From: Streptomyces canus
GTDB taxonomy: Bacteria; Actinomycetota; Actinomycetes; Streptomycetales; Streptomycetaceae
Reading direction: 5' to 3'
DNA length: 64,000 bases
NCBI RefSeq assembly: GCF_030816965.1
Contig: NZ_JAUSYQ010000002.1
Coordinates: 6,438,001 to 6,502,000 of the forward strand
Shown: piece after piece, positions 44,297-53,199 of the stretch
Position numbering within the stretch: the first letter of the stretch is position 1
Layout: each line of letters starts with the position of its first letter
The notes under the pieces: model-generated
Database searches by the model: none
What the model was told of the DNA's origin: nothing
What the model saw: only the letters and a program-made list of their open reading frames with translations
Translations under genes and position numbers: made by a program

Positions 44297-44954
44297 CAGC
44301 CTTGGCCACGCCGATCGGACACGAGACACCGGTCCCGCCCACCCCGCAGTAGCCCGCCGGGTTCTTGTCGAGGTACTGCTGGTGGTATCCCTCCGCCGGA
44401 TAGAAGGTCCGGCCCTTCGCGGGGAGGATCTCCGTGGAGATCGTGCCGTGGCCCGAGGACGTGAGGACCTGCTGGTAGGCGGCTCGGGAGGCCTCGGCCA
44501 CGGCTGCCTGGTCGGGAGTGTGGGTGTAGATCGCCGAGCGGTACTGGGTGCCGACGTCGTTGCCCTGGCGGAAACCCTGCGTCGGGTCGTGGGCCTCCCA
44601 GAAGGTCTTCAGAAGGCGCTCGTAGGAGATGAGGGCGGGATCGAAGACCACGCGGACCGCCTCCGTGTGGCCGGTGAGACCCGAGCAGATCTCCTCGTAC
44701 GTGGGGTTCTCGGTGTGGCCGCCCTGGTAGCCGACCAGGGTCGTCCACACTCCCGCCGGGAGCTGCCAGAACGTGCGCTCGGCGCCCCAGAAGCAGCCCA
44801 GGCCGAAGTCGGCGATCCGGTAGCCCTCGGGGTAGGGGCCGAGCAGCGGGGTGCCGAGGACGGTGTGGCGGTCGGGGACCGTGAAGATCGGCTCGGGGCG
44901 GCCGGTCAGCGCCTGTTCGGCGGTGGGCAGGACGGGCGTACGGCCGAACAGCAT
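44289..44954 (-). CDS. msrA: peptide-methionine (S)-S-oxide reductase (copy 2)
   Basis: 221-residue MsrA with a ~50-residue N-terminal extension ([20 protein letters not shown]). The catalytic Cys lies in [15 protein letters not shown], then [40 protein letters not shown] and the C-terminal [20 protein letters not shown] with recycling cysteines. This is the longer MsrA type of S. coelicolor core. It is followed by a translationally coupled small gene. Confidence 0.93.
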   Translation of the reverse strand: MLFGRTPVLPTAEQALTGRPEPIFTVPDRHTVLGTPLLGPYPEGYRIADFGLGCFWGAERTFWQLPAGVWTTLVGYQGGHTENPTYEEICSGLTGHTEAVRVVFDPALISYERLLKTFWEAHDPTQGFRQGNDVGTQYRSAIYTHTPDQAAVAEASRAAYQQVLTSSGHGTISTEILPAKGRTFYPAEGYHQQYLDKNPAGYCGVGGTGVSCPIGVAKADG

Positions 44955-45133
44955 GAGGTGGGCTCCTTTGTCCGTGCGCGTCGCACAGTGATGCGGGTCG
45001 GCACCGAGAACGTTTCCGTGCGGGGCCGCATTCCGACAAGCCCGGCGTCGACGTGAGCCCGGCGCCTGAGCCCGCCGTCAGTCCGAAGGTGCCGCGCCCG
45101 CCGGATCACCCGGGTACCGCCACGGCGGTGCGG

Positions 45134-46252
45134 TCACTGCGCCAGCGTCGCCGGACTCCCGCCGTTCGCCTCGTACCCCGCCACCGCCAGTGCCCGGTAT
45201 ATCGCGAACTCCGCGGCAGGATCGGCGGACAGCGTCCAGGGCAGGGCACCGACGTGGCCGTCGATGTGTACGAGCTGGCTCATCGCCTCCGCCCAGCGCT
45301 CGCCGCGCACGAGGAAGAAGACCAGCAGATGGCGGACGTGGGCCAGCATCGGATCGTCGGCGCGGGCCGAGTGGACCGCGTGCAGCGCGCCGTGGATCGC
45401 CTTGGTCACGACCTCGCTCCGGTAGAAGCCGCTGACCAGGTTCACCTCGGGCAGGTGCTCGAAGACCGCGAACAGAGGCATGGCGGCGAGGAGGGAGCCG
45501 CGCGGGGCCCGGGCGGCGGCCGCCTCCGCGAAGCTGTACGCCAGCTCCCGCGAGCCGTGCCACTTCTCGCACCAGTAGTGCAGCGCGGCCAGGTGCGCCC
45601 CCATGTGGGTCGGCGCGCGGTCCAGGATCTTCAGCCACAGCTGCTCGAACTCCGCCTGCGAATAGGCCAGTCCGCGCGCCACTGAGAGCTCGATGATGTA
45701 CGGGACCGGATCGCCGGGGGCCAGCAGCGCCGCCTCGCCGCAGGCCACCTTCGCCTCCTCCATGATGATCCGGAACTCGTCCGTGCCCGGCGTCGAGGTC
45801 CGCCACGCCTGGTGGACCAGGAACTCCGCGTGCACGGCCGCGCCGCCTGCGTCCTTGGGCTGCTCGGCCCGCCACACCCGCAGCCACTGCCCGCCCGGTG
45901 CCTCGCTGACCCCGCCCGGACGCTGCTGCAGCTCCAGCGAGGCGGCTCCTGCGAAGGCCTGCACGCGCTGCCAGCGCAGCTCACCCTCCCGCTCGGTGCC
46001 GACGAGGAGTTGGGAGGCCGCCTTGTAGTCCTGTGTGCGCTGCACCAGGTCCAGGACGTCCAGCAGATCCTGGTCGGGGCCGGGCATACGGATGTCCAGC
46101 TCCTCCTGCCGTACGAAGCCGTAGTCCTCCGGGTCCGCGGCGTCCGGGTGGCCCGCCGGGACCTGTTCGATACCGCCTCGCCTGCGCCGCAGGAACGGAA
46201 GCAGCACGAAGCCCAGCATGACCGCCGCCATCAGGACCCAGAGAATCTCCAT
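45134..46252 (-). CDS. membrane-anchored helical-repeat protein, unknown
   Basis: 372 residues. An N-terminal membrane helix (MEILWVLMAAVMLGFVLLPF, then RRRRGG stop-transfer) is followed by a helical, TPR-like cytoplasmic domain (LLDVLDLVQRTQDYKAASQL, AEFEQLWLKILDRAPTHMGA, RGSLLAAMPLFAVFEHLPEV). It is conserved upstream of the cystathionine gene in Streptomyces by memory; function unknown. It diverges from that gene. Confidence 0.65.
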   Translation of the reverse strand: MEILWVLMAAVMLGFVLLPFLRRRRGGIEQVPAGHPDAADPEDYGFVRQEELDIRMPGPDQDLLDVLDLVQRTQDYKAASQLLVGTEREGELRWQRVQAFAGAASLELQQRPGGVSEAPGGQWLRVWRAEQPKDAGGAAVHAEFLVHQAWRTSTPGTDEFRIIMEEAKVACGEAALLAPGDPVPYIIELSVARGLAYSQAEFEQLWLKILDRAPTHMGAHLAALHYWCEKWHGSRELAYSFAEAAAARAPRGSLLAAMPLFAVFEHLPEVNLVSGFYRSEVVTKAIHGALHAVHSARADDPMLAHVRHLLVFFLVRGERWAEAMSQLVHIDGHVGALPWTLSADPAAEFAIYRALAVAGYEANGGSPATLAQ

Positions 46253-46303
46253 GCCTCAAGAGTTCCAGACGCCGCCGACAATTGCCCAACCCGGTCGGCG
46301 CCC

Positions 46304-46380
46304 TGTGGAAAACTCCCGGCCCGGTCCGAATGTCCTGGGGAAAACTCCCCCGGCCGGCCCGAACGCCTGGGGAAAACCCT
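46304..46380 (+). repeat. 32-bp tandem repeat, 2.4 copies, upstream of metB-like gene
   Basis: Units start TGTGGAAAACTCCCGGCCCG (46304), TGGGGAAAACTCCCCCGGCC (46336) and TGGGGAAAACCCTGCC (46368), each unit 32 bases. It lies 66-142 bp before the cystathionine gene start. The TGTGGAAAA motif is one or two bases off a DnaA box. No spacer diversity, so not CRISPR. Confidence 0.7.
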
Positions 46381-46445
46381 GCCGTACGGCCGTGCGGAGC
46401 CCGTCGTCCGTCATCGGTCCCCCGGGCGGACTACCCTCGGAGCCC

Positions 46446-47603
46446 ATGAGCGACAGGCACATCAGTCAGCACTTCGAGACCCTCGCGATCCACGCGGGCA
46501 ACACCGCGGACCCCGTCACCGGAGCGGTGGTCCCGCCGATCTACCAGGTCTCGACCTACAAGCAGGACGGCGTGGGCGGTCTGCGCGGCGGTTACGAGTA
46601 CAGCCGCAGCGCCAACCCGACCCGCACCGCCCTGGAGGAGAACCTCGCCGCCCTCGAAGGCGGCCGCCGGGGCCTCGCGTTCGCGTCCGGACTGGCGGCC
46701 GAGGACTGCCTGCTGCGTACGCTGCTCAGCCCCGGTGACCACGTGGTCATCCCCAATGACGCGTACGGCGGCACGTTCCGCCTCTTCGCGAAGGTCGTCG
46801 CCCGATGGGGCGTCGAGTGGTCGGTCGCCGACACCAGCGACCCGGCCGCCGTACGGGCCGCGATCACCCCCAAGACCAAGGCCGTGTGGGTGGAGACCCC
46901 CTCCAACCCGCTGCTCGGCATCACCGACATCGCCGCCGTCGCCCAGGTCTCCCGGGACGCGGGCGCGAAGCTCGTCGTCGACAACACCTTCGCGACGCCC
47001 TACCTCCAGCAGCCGCTGGCGCTCGGCGCCGATGTCGTCGTGCACTCCCTGACCAAGTACATGGGCGGCCACTCCGACGTCGTGGGCGGCGCCCTGGTCA
47101 CCGCCGACGAGGCACTCGGCGAGGAACTGGCGTACCACCAGAACGCGATGGGCGCCGTCGCCGGGCCCTTTGACTCCTGGCTGGTGCTGCGCGGCGCCAA
47201 GACGCTGTCGGTGCGCATGGACCGGCACAGTGAGAACGCCACGAAGGTGGCCGACATGCTGACCCGTCACGCGCGCGTGACGCAGGTGCTCTACCCGGGC
47301 CTGGAGGAGCACCCCGGGCACGAGGTCGCGGCCAAGCAGATGCGGTCCTTCGGCGGCATGGTCTCCTTCCGGGTGGAGGGCGGCGAGGAGGCGGCCGTCG
47401 AGGTCTGCAACCGCGCCAGGATCTTCACGCTGGGGGAGTCCCTGGGGGGCGTCGAGTCGCTGATCGAGCACCCCGGCCGCATGACGCACGCGTCCGTGGC
47501 GGGCTCGGCGCTCGAGGTCCCCGCCGACCTCGTTCGCCTGTCCGTGGGCATCGAGAACGTCGACGACCTGCTGGAGGACCTGCAGCAGGCGCTCGCCAAG
47601 TAG
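46446..47603 (+). CDS. metB: cystathionine gamma-synthase / gamma-lyase
   Basis: PLP enzyme of trans-sulfuration, 385 residues. It has HFETLAIHAGNTADPVTGAV, the YEYSRSANPTRTALE phosphate-binding tract, DNTFATPYLQQP and the PLP lysine K204 in VVHSLTKYMGGHSDVVGG, then SLGGVESLIEHPGRMTH near the C-terminus. Annotated as cystathionine gamma-synthase in Streptomyces; lyase and synthase cannot be split by sequence alone. The ATG at 46446 is preceded by the tandem repeat region. Confidence 0.9.
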   Translation: MSDRHISQHFETLAIHAGNTADPVTGAVVPPIYQVSTYKQDGVGGLRGGYEYSRSANPTRTALEENLAALEGGRRGLAFASGLAAEDCLLRTLLSPGDHVVIPNDAYGGTFRLFAKVVARWGVEWSVADTSDPAAVRAAITPKTKAVWVETPSNPLLGITDIAAVAQVSRDAGAKLVVDNTFATPYLQQPLALGADVVVHSLTKYMGGHSDVVGGALVTADEALGEELAYHQNAMGAVAGPFDSWLVLRGAKTLSVRMDRHSENATKVADMLTRHARVTQVLYPGLEEHPGHEVAAKQMRSFGGMVSFRVEGGEEAAVEVCNRARIFTLGESLGGVESLIEHPGRMTHASVAGSALEVPADLVRLSVGIENVDDLLEDLQQALAK

Positions 47604-47615
47604 GCCGGTCCTGGC

Positions 47616-47864
47616 TCACCAGCCCCTCATCGGTGGAGTCGTCGTGGACGGCGGCTCCACCCACGGGCGCGCGGTCAGCGCCCACACCACGAACGCCACA
47701 CTCGCGGCGAACAACAGCAGCCACATGATCCGGCGCGCCGCTGTCCTGCGCCGGAGCATGCGCGATCCACGCCGTACGACGTCCCCGTACAGATCCGCGG
47801 GCACCTGCGGCGCTCCCCGTTCCATGATCTGCCGCACGGCGGCCTCACGCTGGGTCCGGTTCAC
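47616..47864 (-). CDS. small membrane protein downstream of sigma-like gene
   Basis: 82 residues from GTG 47864, chosen because GGGAGG lies five bases upstream. A basic N-terminal half (NRTQREAAVRQIMERG, RRGSRMLRRRTAARR) precedes a single membrane helix (IMWLLLFAASVAFVVWALTA) and a short outer tail. It lies 61 bp downstream of the sigma-like gene in the same direction. The layout resembles a minimal anti-sigma partner, but no anti-sigma motif is visible. Confidence 0.6.
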   Translation of the reverse strand: MNRTQREAAVRQIMERGAPQVPADLYGDVVRRGSRMLRRRTAARRIMWLLLFAASVAFVVWALTARPWVEPPSTTTPPMRGW

Positions 47865-47925
47865 GTGCACCTCCCGCGACGACGCGGGTGTCTCACGGCA
47901 CGGCCGCCCCTCCCGTCCCGCCTCC

Positions 47926-48429
47926 TCATGACGCCACCACCTTCGCCTTCACCACCGCCGGTGCGGGCCCGCGCGGTGGGTGCAGCAGCGTGGCCGTCGC
48001 CCGGTCGCAGATCGTGCGGACGCGTTCCGCCGGCAGGCCGAGCAGGGCCGCCGCCTGTTCCTCGGCCACGCCCTCGTACAGGCGCAGTACCAGGATCAGC
48101 CGCTCCTGGGGGGCGAGCCGGGACAACGGGCTGTCGGGGTGCGTGCGGCCGCGGAGCAGGACGCCGTGGCGGCGCCATGCTCCGTGTGCGAACCGCAGGG
48201 CGAGGTGCTGGCGGGCGCGGTCGTAGGGATCCTCACCGCGCAGCCGGTCCCAGCACGCGTACGTGTGCGCGAGCGCGAGCGTCAGCAGGCGTCGCGCGCG
48301 CGGGTTGTCGTCCGGCGCCTCCGCCGTCAGGAGCGTCGCGGCATGCAGGAGCCGCCCGGCCGCGCCCGCGACGAACGCCTCGAACTCCCGGGCCCGACGT
48401 GTGCCCTGGACCACCTGCCGTTGCCGCAC
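47926..48429 (-). CDS. SigE-family-like sigma region 4 / HTH protein
   Basis: 167 residues from GTG 48429 (GGGGAGG five bases upstream). The N-terminal half (RAREFEAFVAGAAGRLLHAA) resembles region 2 of SigE-family ECF factors without a clear -10-binding motif. The C-terminal half (LAPQERLILVLRLYEGVAEE, AALLGLPAERVRTICDRATA) is a sigma4-type helix-turn-helix. It could be a divergent ECF factor or a sigma-like regulator. A small membrane protein follows. Confidence 0.72.
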   Translation of the reverse strand: MRQRQVVQGTRRAREFEAFVAGAAGRLLHAATLLTAEAPDDNPRARRLLTLALAHTYACWDRLRGEDPYDRARQHLALRFAHGAWRRHGVLLRGRTHPDSPLSRLAPQERLILVLRLYEGVAEEQAAALLGLPAERVRTICDRATATLLHPPRGPAPAVVKAKVVAS

Positions 48430-48567
48430 CGCACCTCCCCGCCTGCGGATGGCCGTACGACGGCTTCGTACGACCACGAGGACCCGGTCTCAGAGGACCC
48501 GGTCTCATATGAGGCCCGGCACGGCCGTCCGGTCAAGAGGCGGGGCGGTACACGCGTGTGCGCGTGC

Positions 48568-49089
48568 CTACGAGGACTGTGCCTCCGGTCCCGGGACCCC
48601 CTGGACCGCCATCCGGGAGGAGAGGGCGGTGTTGAAGCGCGTGAGGAGCGTGCAGAACGCCTCGCGCTCCTCCGGCGCCCAGTCGTGTGTCAGCTCAGCC
48701 ATCAACTGACGTCGTGAGGAGCGCACTTCCTCCAGCCGGGACTGCCCGCGCGGGGACAGCTGGAGCACCACCGCGCGTCCGTCCTCGGGGTGCGAGGTGC
48801 GCTTGACCAGCCCGGTGTCGACGAGCGGCGCCACCTGCCGGGTGACCGTGGACGAGTCGATCCCCATGCTCGCCGCGAGCGCCTTGACGCCCATCGGGCC
48901 TTCCTTGTCGAGCCGGTTCAGCAGCAGGTACGCGGCGCGGTCCATGGAGTTGCGCACCTGCCCCACCCCGCCGAGCCGGGTCTGTTCGGCACGACGGGCG
49001 AAGACCGCCACCTCGTGCTGCAGGGTGTCGAGGAGACCGGTGTCACCGACGGTCGTCATGTCCATCGACATTTCAGGTGTTGTGGGCAT
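48568..49089 (-). CDS. MarR-family transcriptional regulator
   Basis: 173 residues with a winged helix (about 55-125: YLLLNRLDKEGPMGVKALAA, GIDSSTVTRQVAPLVDTGLV, the wing SHPEDGRAVVLQLSPRG) and long dimerisation helices at both ends. MarR proteins respond to phenolic or oxidant ligands. It diverges from the threonine dehydratase with a 144-bp gap, so autoregulation and possible control of that gene are conceivable. Confidence 0.87.
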   Translation of the reverse strand: MPTTPEMSMDMTTVGDTGLLDTLQHEVAVFARRAEQTRLGGVGQVRNSMDRAAYLLLNRLDKEGPMGVKALAASMGIDSSTVTRQVAPLVDTGLVKRTSHPEDGRAVVLQLSPRGQSRLEEVRSSRRQLMAELTHDWAPEEREAFCTLLTRFNTALSSRMAVQGVPGPEAQSS

Positions 49090-49233
49090 GGCCGGGGGCT
49101 CACTTCATGAAGGGCTGCTGGGTTGGGGGACAGGGTACGCGGCCCGGAGGCAGGCCGTACCAGCGCTGACTAAACCCGTCTCGGACGTTGGTCACAGCGC
49201 GGGTACGCACGTGTGAACTGCGAGACTTGAGTC

Positions 49234-50463
49234 ATGAACTACCGCAAGGCCCGCCCCGTGCCGCCGGTGACGCTCGACGACGTGCGCGGCGCGCAGAAGA
49301 TGCTGTCGGGCGTGTCGCGGACGACCGCGATGGAGGGCAGCCGCCACCTGACCCAGCTGGTGGGCGCGCCGGTGCACTTCAAGTGCGAGAACCTCCAGCG
49401 GACGGGGTCGTTCAAACTCCGCGGCGCCTACGTCCGGATCGCCGGACTGCTGCCCGAGGAGCGGGCCGCGGGTGTCGTGGCCGCGAGCGCCGGAAACCAC
49501 GCGCAGGGCGTCGCGCTGGCGTCCACGCTGCTCGGCGTGCGCTCCACGGTGTTCATGCCGAAGGGCGCCCCGCTGCCCAAGATCAGCGCCACCAGGCACT
49601 ACGGCGCCGAGGTGCGCCTGCACGGCCAGGTGGTCGACGAGACGCTGGCCGCCGCACAGGAGTACGCGGCCGAGACGGGCGCGGTGTTCATCCATCCCTT
49701 CGACCACCCCGACGTCATCGCGGGCCAGGGCACGGTCGGACTCGAGATCCTGGAGCAGTGCCCCGAGGTGCGCACGGTCGTCCTCGGGATCGGCGGCGGC
49801 GGACTCGCGGCCGGTGTCGCGATCGCCGTGAAGGCCCTGCGGCCGGATGTGCGGATCGTGGGTGTGCAGGCGGCGGGCGCGGCGGCGTATCCGCCCTCGC
49901 TGGCGGCCGGGCACCCGGTGTCGATCGAGAACCCGGCCACGATGGCCGACGGCATGAAGGTCGGGCGGCCGGGGGACGTGCCGTTCGGGATCGTGGACGA
50001 ACTCGTCGACGAGGTCCGCACGGTGACGGAGGACGAGCTGTCCGCCGCGCTGCTGCTGTGCCTGGAGCGGGCCAAGCTGGTCGTCGAGCCGGCCGGGGCG
50101 AGCCCGGTCGCGGCGCTGCTGAGCGACCCGGGCGCCTTCGAGGGGCCGGTCGTCGCCGTGCTGTCCGGCGGCAACGTCGACCCGGTCCTGCTGCAACGGG
50201 TGCTGCGGCACGGCATGGCCGCCCAGGGCCGCTATCTGGCCGTCCGGCTCCGGCTCACGGACCGGCCCGGTGCCCTCGCGACGCTTCTCGGGGTGTTGTC
50301 AGTGGTCGACGCTAATGTCCTCGACGTGAGCCACGTCCGGACCGATCCACGGCTCGGGCTCGCGGAGGCGGAGGTCGAGCTGCACCTGGAGACGAAGGGG
50401 CCGGAGCACTGCGCCGAGGTCGGCCGGGCCCTCCGCGAGGCGGGCTACACGGTCATCGACTGA
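49234..50463 (+). CDS. ilvA: threonine ammonia-lyase (threonine dehydratase)
   Basis: Converts L-threonine to 2-oxobutanoate and ammonia, feeding isoleucine and propionyl-CoA synthesis. 409 residues: PLP fold type II with lysine K61 in RTGSFKLRGAYVRI, SAGNHAQGVALAS, the glycine-rich phosphate loop LGIGGGGLAAGVA and a single C-terminal ACT domain (YLAVRLRLTDRPGALATLLG). One ACT domain is the short, catabolic-like or low-sensitivity type. The ATG at 49234 is well placed. Confidence 0.92.
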   Translation: MNYRKARPVPPVTLDDVRGAQKMLSGVSRTTAMEGSRHLTQLVGAPVHFKCENLQRTGSFKLRGAYVRIAGLLPEERAAGVVAASAGNHAQGVALASTLLGVRSTVFMPKGAPLPKISATRHYGAEVRLHGQVVDETLAAAQEYAAETGAVFIHPFDHPDVIAGQGTVGLEILEQCPEVRTVVLGIGGGGLAAGVAIAVKALRPDVRIVGVQAAGAAAYPPSLAAGHPVSIENPATMADGMKVGRPGDVPFGIVDELVDEVRTVTEDELSAALLLCLERAKLVVEPAGASPVAALLSDPGAFEGPVVAVLSGGNVDPVLLQRVLRHGMAAQGRYLAVRLRLTDRPGALATLLGVLSVVDANVLDVSHVRTDPRLGLAEAEVELHLETKGPEHCAEVGRALREAGYTVID

Positions 50464-50516
50464 GGCCAGGACCCCCTTCAGGACGTAGAAGTCACTCTTT
50501 CGAGCAAGTCCATTGA

Positions 50517-50548
50517 GAGACGCGATACATCGCGTTATGGTGTGTCTC
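50517..50548. promoter_or_regulatory. possible operator upstream of DrrAB genes
   Basis: GAGACGCGATACATCGCG continuing to GTGTGTCTC, an AT-richer interrupted dyad (GAGAC...GTCTC) containing ATACAT and TTATGG. PadR-type repressors of drug-efflux ABC genes bind similar sequences in Streptomyces, but no padR gene is adjacent. It lies about 100 bp before the drrA-like start. Confidence 0.4.
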
Positions 50549-50647
50549 GTGCCGCCGCTCACGCCGCCCGCGGAAGAAAAATGGCGGGTGGCAAATGGCG
50601 TACAAACCTAGGCTTTCCCAAGAATCCCCGACGACGTGGAGACTCAT

Positions 50648-51628
50648 ATGCCAGGCGCCATCTATGCCGAAGGCCTGGTCAAGACCTTCGGTGACGTAAG
50701 GGCTCTGGACGGCGTCGACCTCGATGTCCCGGAGGGCACCGTCCTGGGCCTCCTCGGACCGAACGGCGCGGGCAAGACGACGGCCGTCCGCTGCCTGACG
50801 ACCCTCCTGAAGCCGGACAGCGGCTCGGCGGTCGTCGCGGGCGTCGACGTCCTCAAGCACCCCGACGCCGTGCGCCGCTCCATCGGCCTCTCCGGCCAGT
50901 TCGCGGCTGTCGACGAATACCTCACCGGCCGCGAGAACCTGCAGATGGTCGGCCAGCTCTACCAGATGAAGGCGAAGCAGGCGAAGGTCCGCGCGACCGA
51001 GCTGCTGGAGCAGTTCGACCTCGCCGACGCGGCCGACCGCCCCACCAAGACCTACTCCGGCGGCATGCGCCGCCGCCTCGACCTCGCGGCCGCCCTGGTG
51101 GTCTCACCGCCCGTGATGTTCATGGACGAACCGACGACCGGCCTCGACCCACGCAACCGCCAACTGCTGTGGGAAGTCATCAAACAGCTGGTCACCGCGG
51201 GCACCACCCTGCTGCTGACCACCCAGTACCTCGAGGAGGCCGACCACCTCGCCCACGACATCGCCGTCGTCGACCACGGCCATGTCATCGCCACGGGCAC
51301 CTCCGACCAGCTCAAGGCCCGCACCGGCGGCGAGCGCGTCGAGGTCGTCGTGCATGAACGTGAGCACATCCAGGCCGCCTCCGAGGTCCTGCGCGGCTTC
51401 GGCAAGGGCGACACCACGGTCGAGGACCACATGCGCAAGCTCACCGTGCCCGTCACCGGCGGCGCCAAGCTGCTCGCCGAGGTCATCCGCGAACTCGACA
51501 CTCGCGGCATCGAGATAGACGACATCGGCCTGCGCCGCCCCACCCTCGACGACGTCTTCCTGTCACTGACGGGACATGCGGCCGAGGTCAAGGACGAGGA
51601 CAACGACAAGAAGGAGGACGCCAAGTGA
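50648..51628 (+). CDS. DrrA-type ABC transporter ATP-binding protein
   Basis: 326-residue ATPase of the daunorubicin-resistance (DrrA) ABC-2 group. Walker A GPNGAGKTT, Q-loop GQFAAVDEYLTGREN, signature YSGGMRRRLDLAAAL, Walker B VMFMDEPTTGLDPRNR and switch TTQYLEEAD are visible, as is the DrrA C-terminal domain (LRRPTLDDVFLSLTGHAAE). The ATG at 50648 follows GGAG. It overlaps the permease start by four bases (GTGA). It powers export of hydrophobic compounds through the partner permease. Confidence 0.93.
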   Translation: MPGAIYAEGLVKTFGDVRALDGVDLDVPEGTVLGLLGPNGAGKTTAVRCLTTLLKPDSGSAVVAGVDVLKHPDAVRRSIGLSGQFAAVDEYLTGRENLQMVGQLYQMKAKQAKVRATELLEQFDLADAADRPTKTYSGGMRRRLDLAAALVVSPPVMFMDEPTTGLDPRNRQLLWEVIKQLVTAGTTLLLTTQYLEEADHLAHDIAVVDHGHVIATGTSDQLKARTGGERVEVVVHEREHIQAASEVLRGFGKGDTTVEDHMRKLTVPVTGGAKLLAEVIRELDTRGIEIDDIGLRRPTLDDVFLSLTGHAAEVKDEDNDKKEDAK

Positions 51629-52470
51629 GCGCCGTCACCGACGCTGCGCGGGTCGCTGCCCCCGGCAACCCCCTCAGCCAGTCCGCCCGGGACTCGCTGG
51701 TCATCGCCAAGCGCAACCTGATCCGGATGTCCAGGATCCCGGAGATGGTCATCTTCGGCCTCATCCAGCCGATCATGTTCGTGGTGCTGTTCAGCTACGT
51801 CTTCGGCGGCTCCATGAACATCGGCGGCACCACGGACTCCTCCGTCTACCGTGAGTTCCTGATGGCCGGGATCTTCGCGCAGACCGTCACCTTCGCCACT
51901 GCGGGCGCCGGCGCGGGGATCGCCGACGACATGCACAAGGGGCTCATCGACCGCTTCCGCTCACTGCCCATGGCCCGCGGCGCGGTGCTCACCGGACGGA
52001 CGCTCGCCGACCTGGTGCAGACAGCGCTGACCCTGTTCGTGCTGGCCATGGTCGCCCTGCTGGTCGGCTGGCGCACCCACACCAACCTCGGCGAGGTCCT
52101 CGGCGCCTTCGGTCTGCTGCTCCTGCTCGGGTACGCGTTCACCTGGGTCGGCGCCCTGATCGGCCTGTCTGTGCGCACGCCTGAAGCGGCCACCTCGGGA
52201 GGGCTGATCTGGCTCTTCCCGGTGACGTTCATCTCGAACGCGTTCGTGGACTCCAGCCGCATGACCCCGTGGCTGCGGCACGTCGCCGACTGGAACCCGT
52301 TCAGCGCCACGGTCCAGGCCTGCCGCAAGCTGTTCGGCAACCCGGGTGTGTCCCCCTCCGACGCCTGGCCCATGCAGCACCCGGTCTGGGCCTCGCTGAT
52401 CTACTCGATCCTGATCATCGTCATATTCAGGACCCTGGCGGTCCGCAAGTACCGCTCCGCCACCGCATGA
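51625..52470 (+). CDS. DrrB-type ABC-2 transporter permease
   Basis: 281 residues with six membrane helices (about 40-60, 80-100, 125-150, 160-180, 190-210, 250-272) and the ABC-2 layout: KRNLIRMSRIPEMVIFGLIQ, DDMHKGLIDRFRSLPMARGA (coupling helix), SNAFVDSSRMTPWLRHVADW. The GTG start overlaps the ATPase stop. Substrate unknown; DrrAB-type exporters serve lipophilic antibiotics or lipids. A terminator follows. Confidence 0.92.
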   Translation: MSAVTDAARVAAPGNPLSQSARDSLVIAKRNLIRMSRIPEMVIFGLIQPIMFVVLFSYVFGGSMNIGGTTDSSVYREFLMAGIFAQTVTFATAGAGAGIADDMHKGLIDRFRSLPMARGAVLTGRTLADLVQTALTLFVLAMVALLVGWRTHTNLGEVLGAFGLLLLLGYAFTWVGALIGLSVRTPEAATSGGLIWLFPVTFISNAFVDSSRMTPWLRHVADWNPFSATVQACRKLFGNPGVSPSDAWPMQHPVWASLIYSILIIVIFRTLAVRKYRSATA

Positions 52471-52474
52471 CAGA

Positions 52475-52503
52475 GCCCCCGGCGCCGCGAGGGCGCCGGG
52501 GGC
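52475..52503. terminator. bidirectional hairpin terminator
   Basis: GCCCCCGGCGCC-GCGAG-GGCGCCGGGGGC, 12-bp perfect stem and 5-base loop, between the convergent DrrB and greA genes. Confidence 0.85.
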
Positions 52504-52530
52504 CCGCCAAGGACAGACGGTCGGCCGGAG

Positions 52531-53031
52531 TCAGCCGTTGTAGGGCTCGGCCTTGAGGATGGTCACGGAGGCCTTCTTGCCGTTCGGCAGTTCGTACTCC
52601 GCGTCCTCACCGACCTTGTGGCCGATCACGCCGGAGCCCAGCGGGGACTGCGGCGAGTACGTCTCGACGTCCGCGCTCGCGTACTCACGCGAGGCGAGCA
52701 GGAAGGTCATGGTGTCGTCCTCGTCACCGTCGAAGGCGATCGTCACGACCATCCCGGGCGCCACCGCACCGTCCGCGGACGCCGGAGCCTCGCCGACCTT
52801 GGCCTTCTCCAGGAGCTGGGTCAGCTGGCGGATGCGGAGCTCCTGCTTGCCCTGCTCTTCCTTGGCCGCGTGGTACCCGCCGTTCTCGCGCAGGTCGCCC
52901 TCCTCGCGCGCGGCCGCGATCTTCGCGGTGACTTCCTCGCGCGCGGGACCAGACAGGTACGCCAGCTCTTCCTTGAGCTTGGTGTACGCCTCCTGGGTCA
53001 GCCAGGTGACGTCTTCGCTGGTCTGGGTCAC
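52531..53031 (-). CDS. greA: transcription elongation factor GreA
   Basis: Rescues backtracked RNA polymerase by stimulating transcript cleavage in the secondary channel. 166 residues from GTG 53031 (GAGGAG eight bases upstream). The N-terminal coiled coil carries the acidic tip (AAAREEGDLRENGGYHAAKE). The C-terminal FKBP-like domain has SPQSPLGSGVIGHKVGEDAE. The loop PASADGAVAPGM is typical of Streptomyces GreA. Confidence 0.95.
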   Translation of the reverse strand: MTQTSEDVTWLTQEAYTKLKEELAYLSGPAREEVTAKIAAAREEGDLRENGGYHAAKEEQGKQELRIRQLTQLLEKAKVGEAPASADGAVAPGMVVTIAFDGDEDDTMTFLLASREYASADVETYSPQSPLGSGVIGHKVGEDAEYELPNGKKASVTILKAEPYNG

Positions 53032-53199
53032 AGGTGCTCCTCGTAGGTACTGGGAATACAAAGCATCGCCCTACCCAGAAGAATGTGCCTTCACGGATGG
53101 GCGAAACCACGAGCCTAACAATTCAGGGGCCGAAGGGGGAGGACATAAGCCATCAGAAATACGTCAGCGCAGGTCAGCGGTCACGTATCGAGGGTGGTG

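Noticed and set aside
46304..46380. Possible CRISPR array
   Set aside because: Units abut directly without variable spacers, and no cas gene is present.
50648..52470. DrrAB as evidence of an antibiotic cluster
   Set aside because: Neighbours are ilvA and greA, both core genes.
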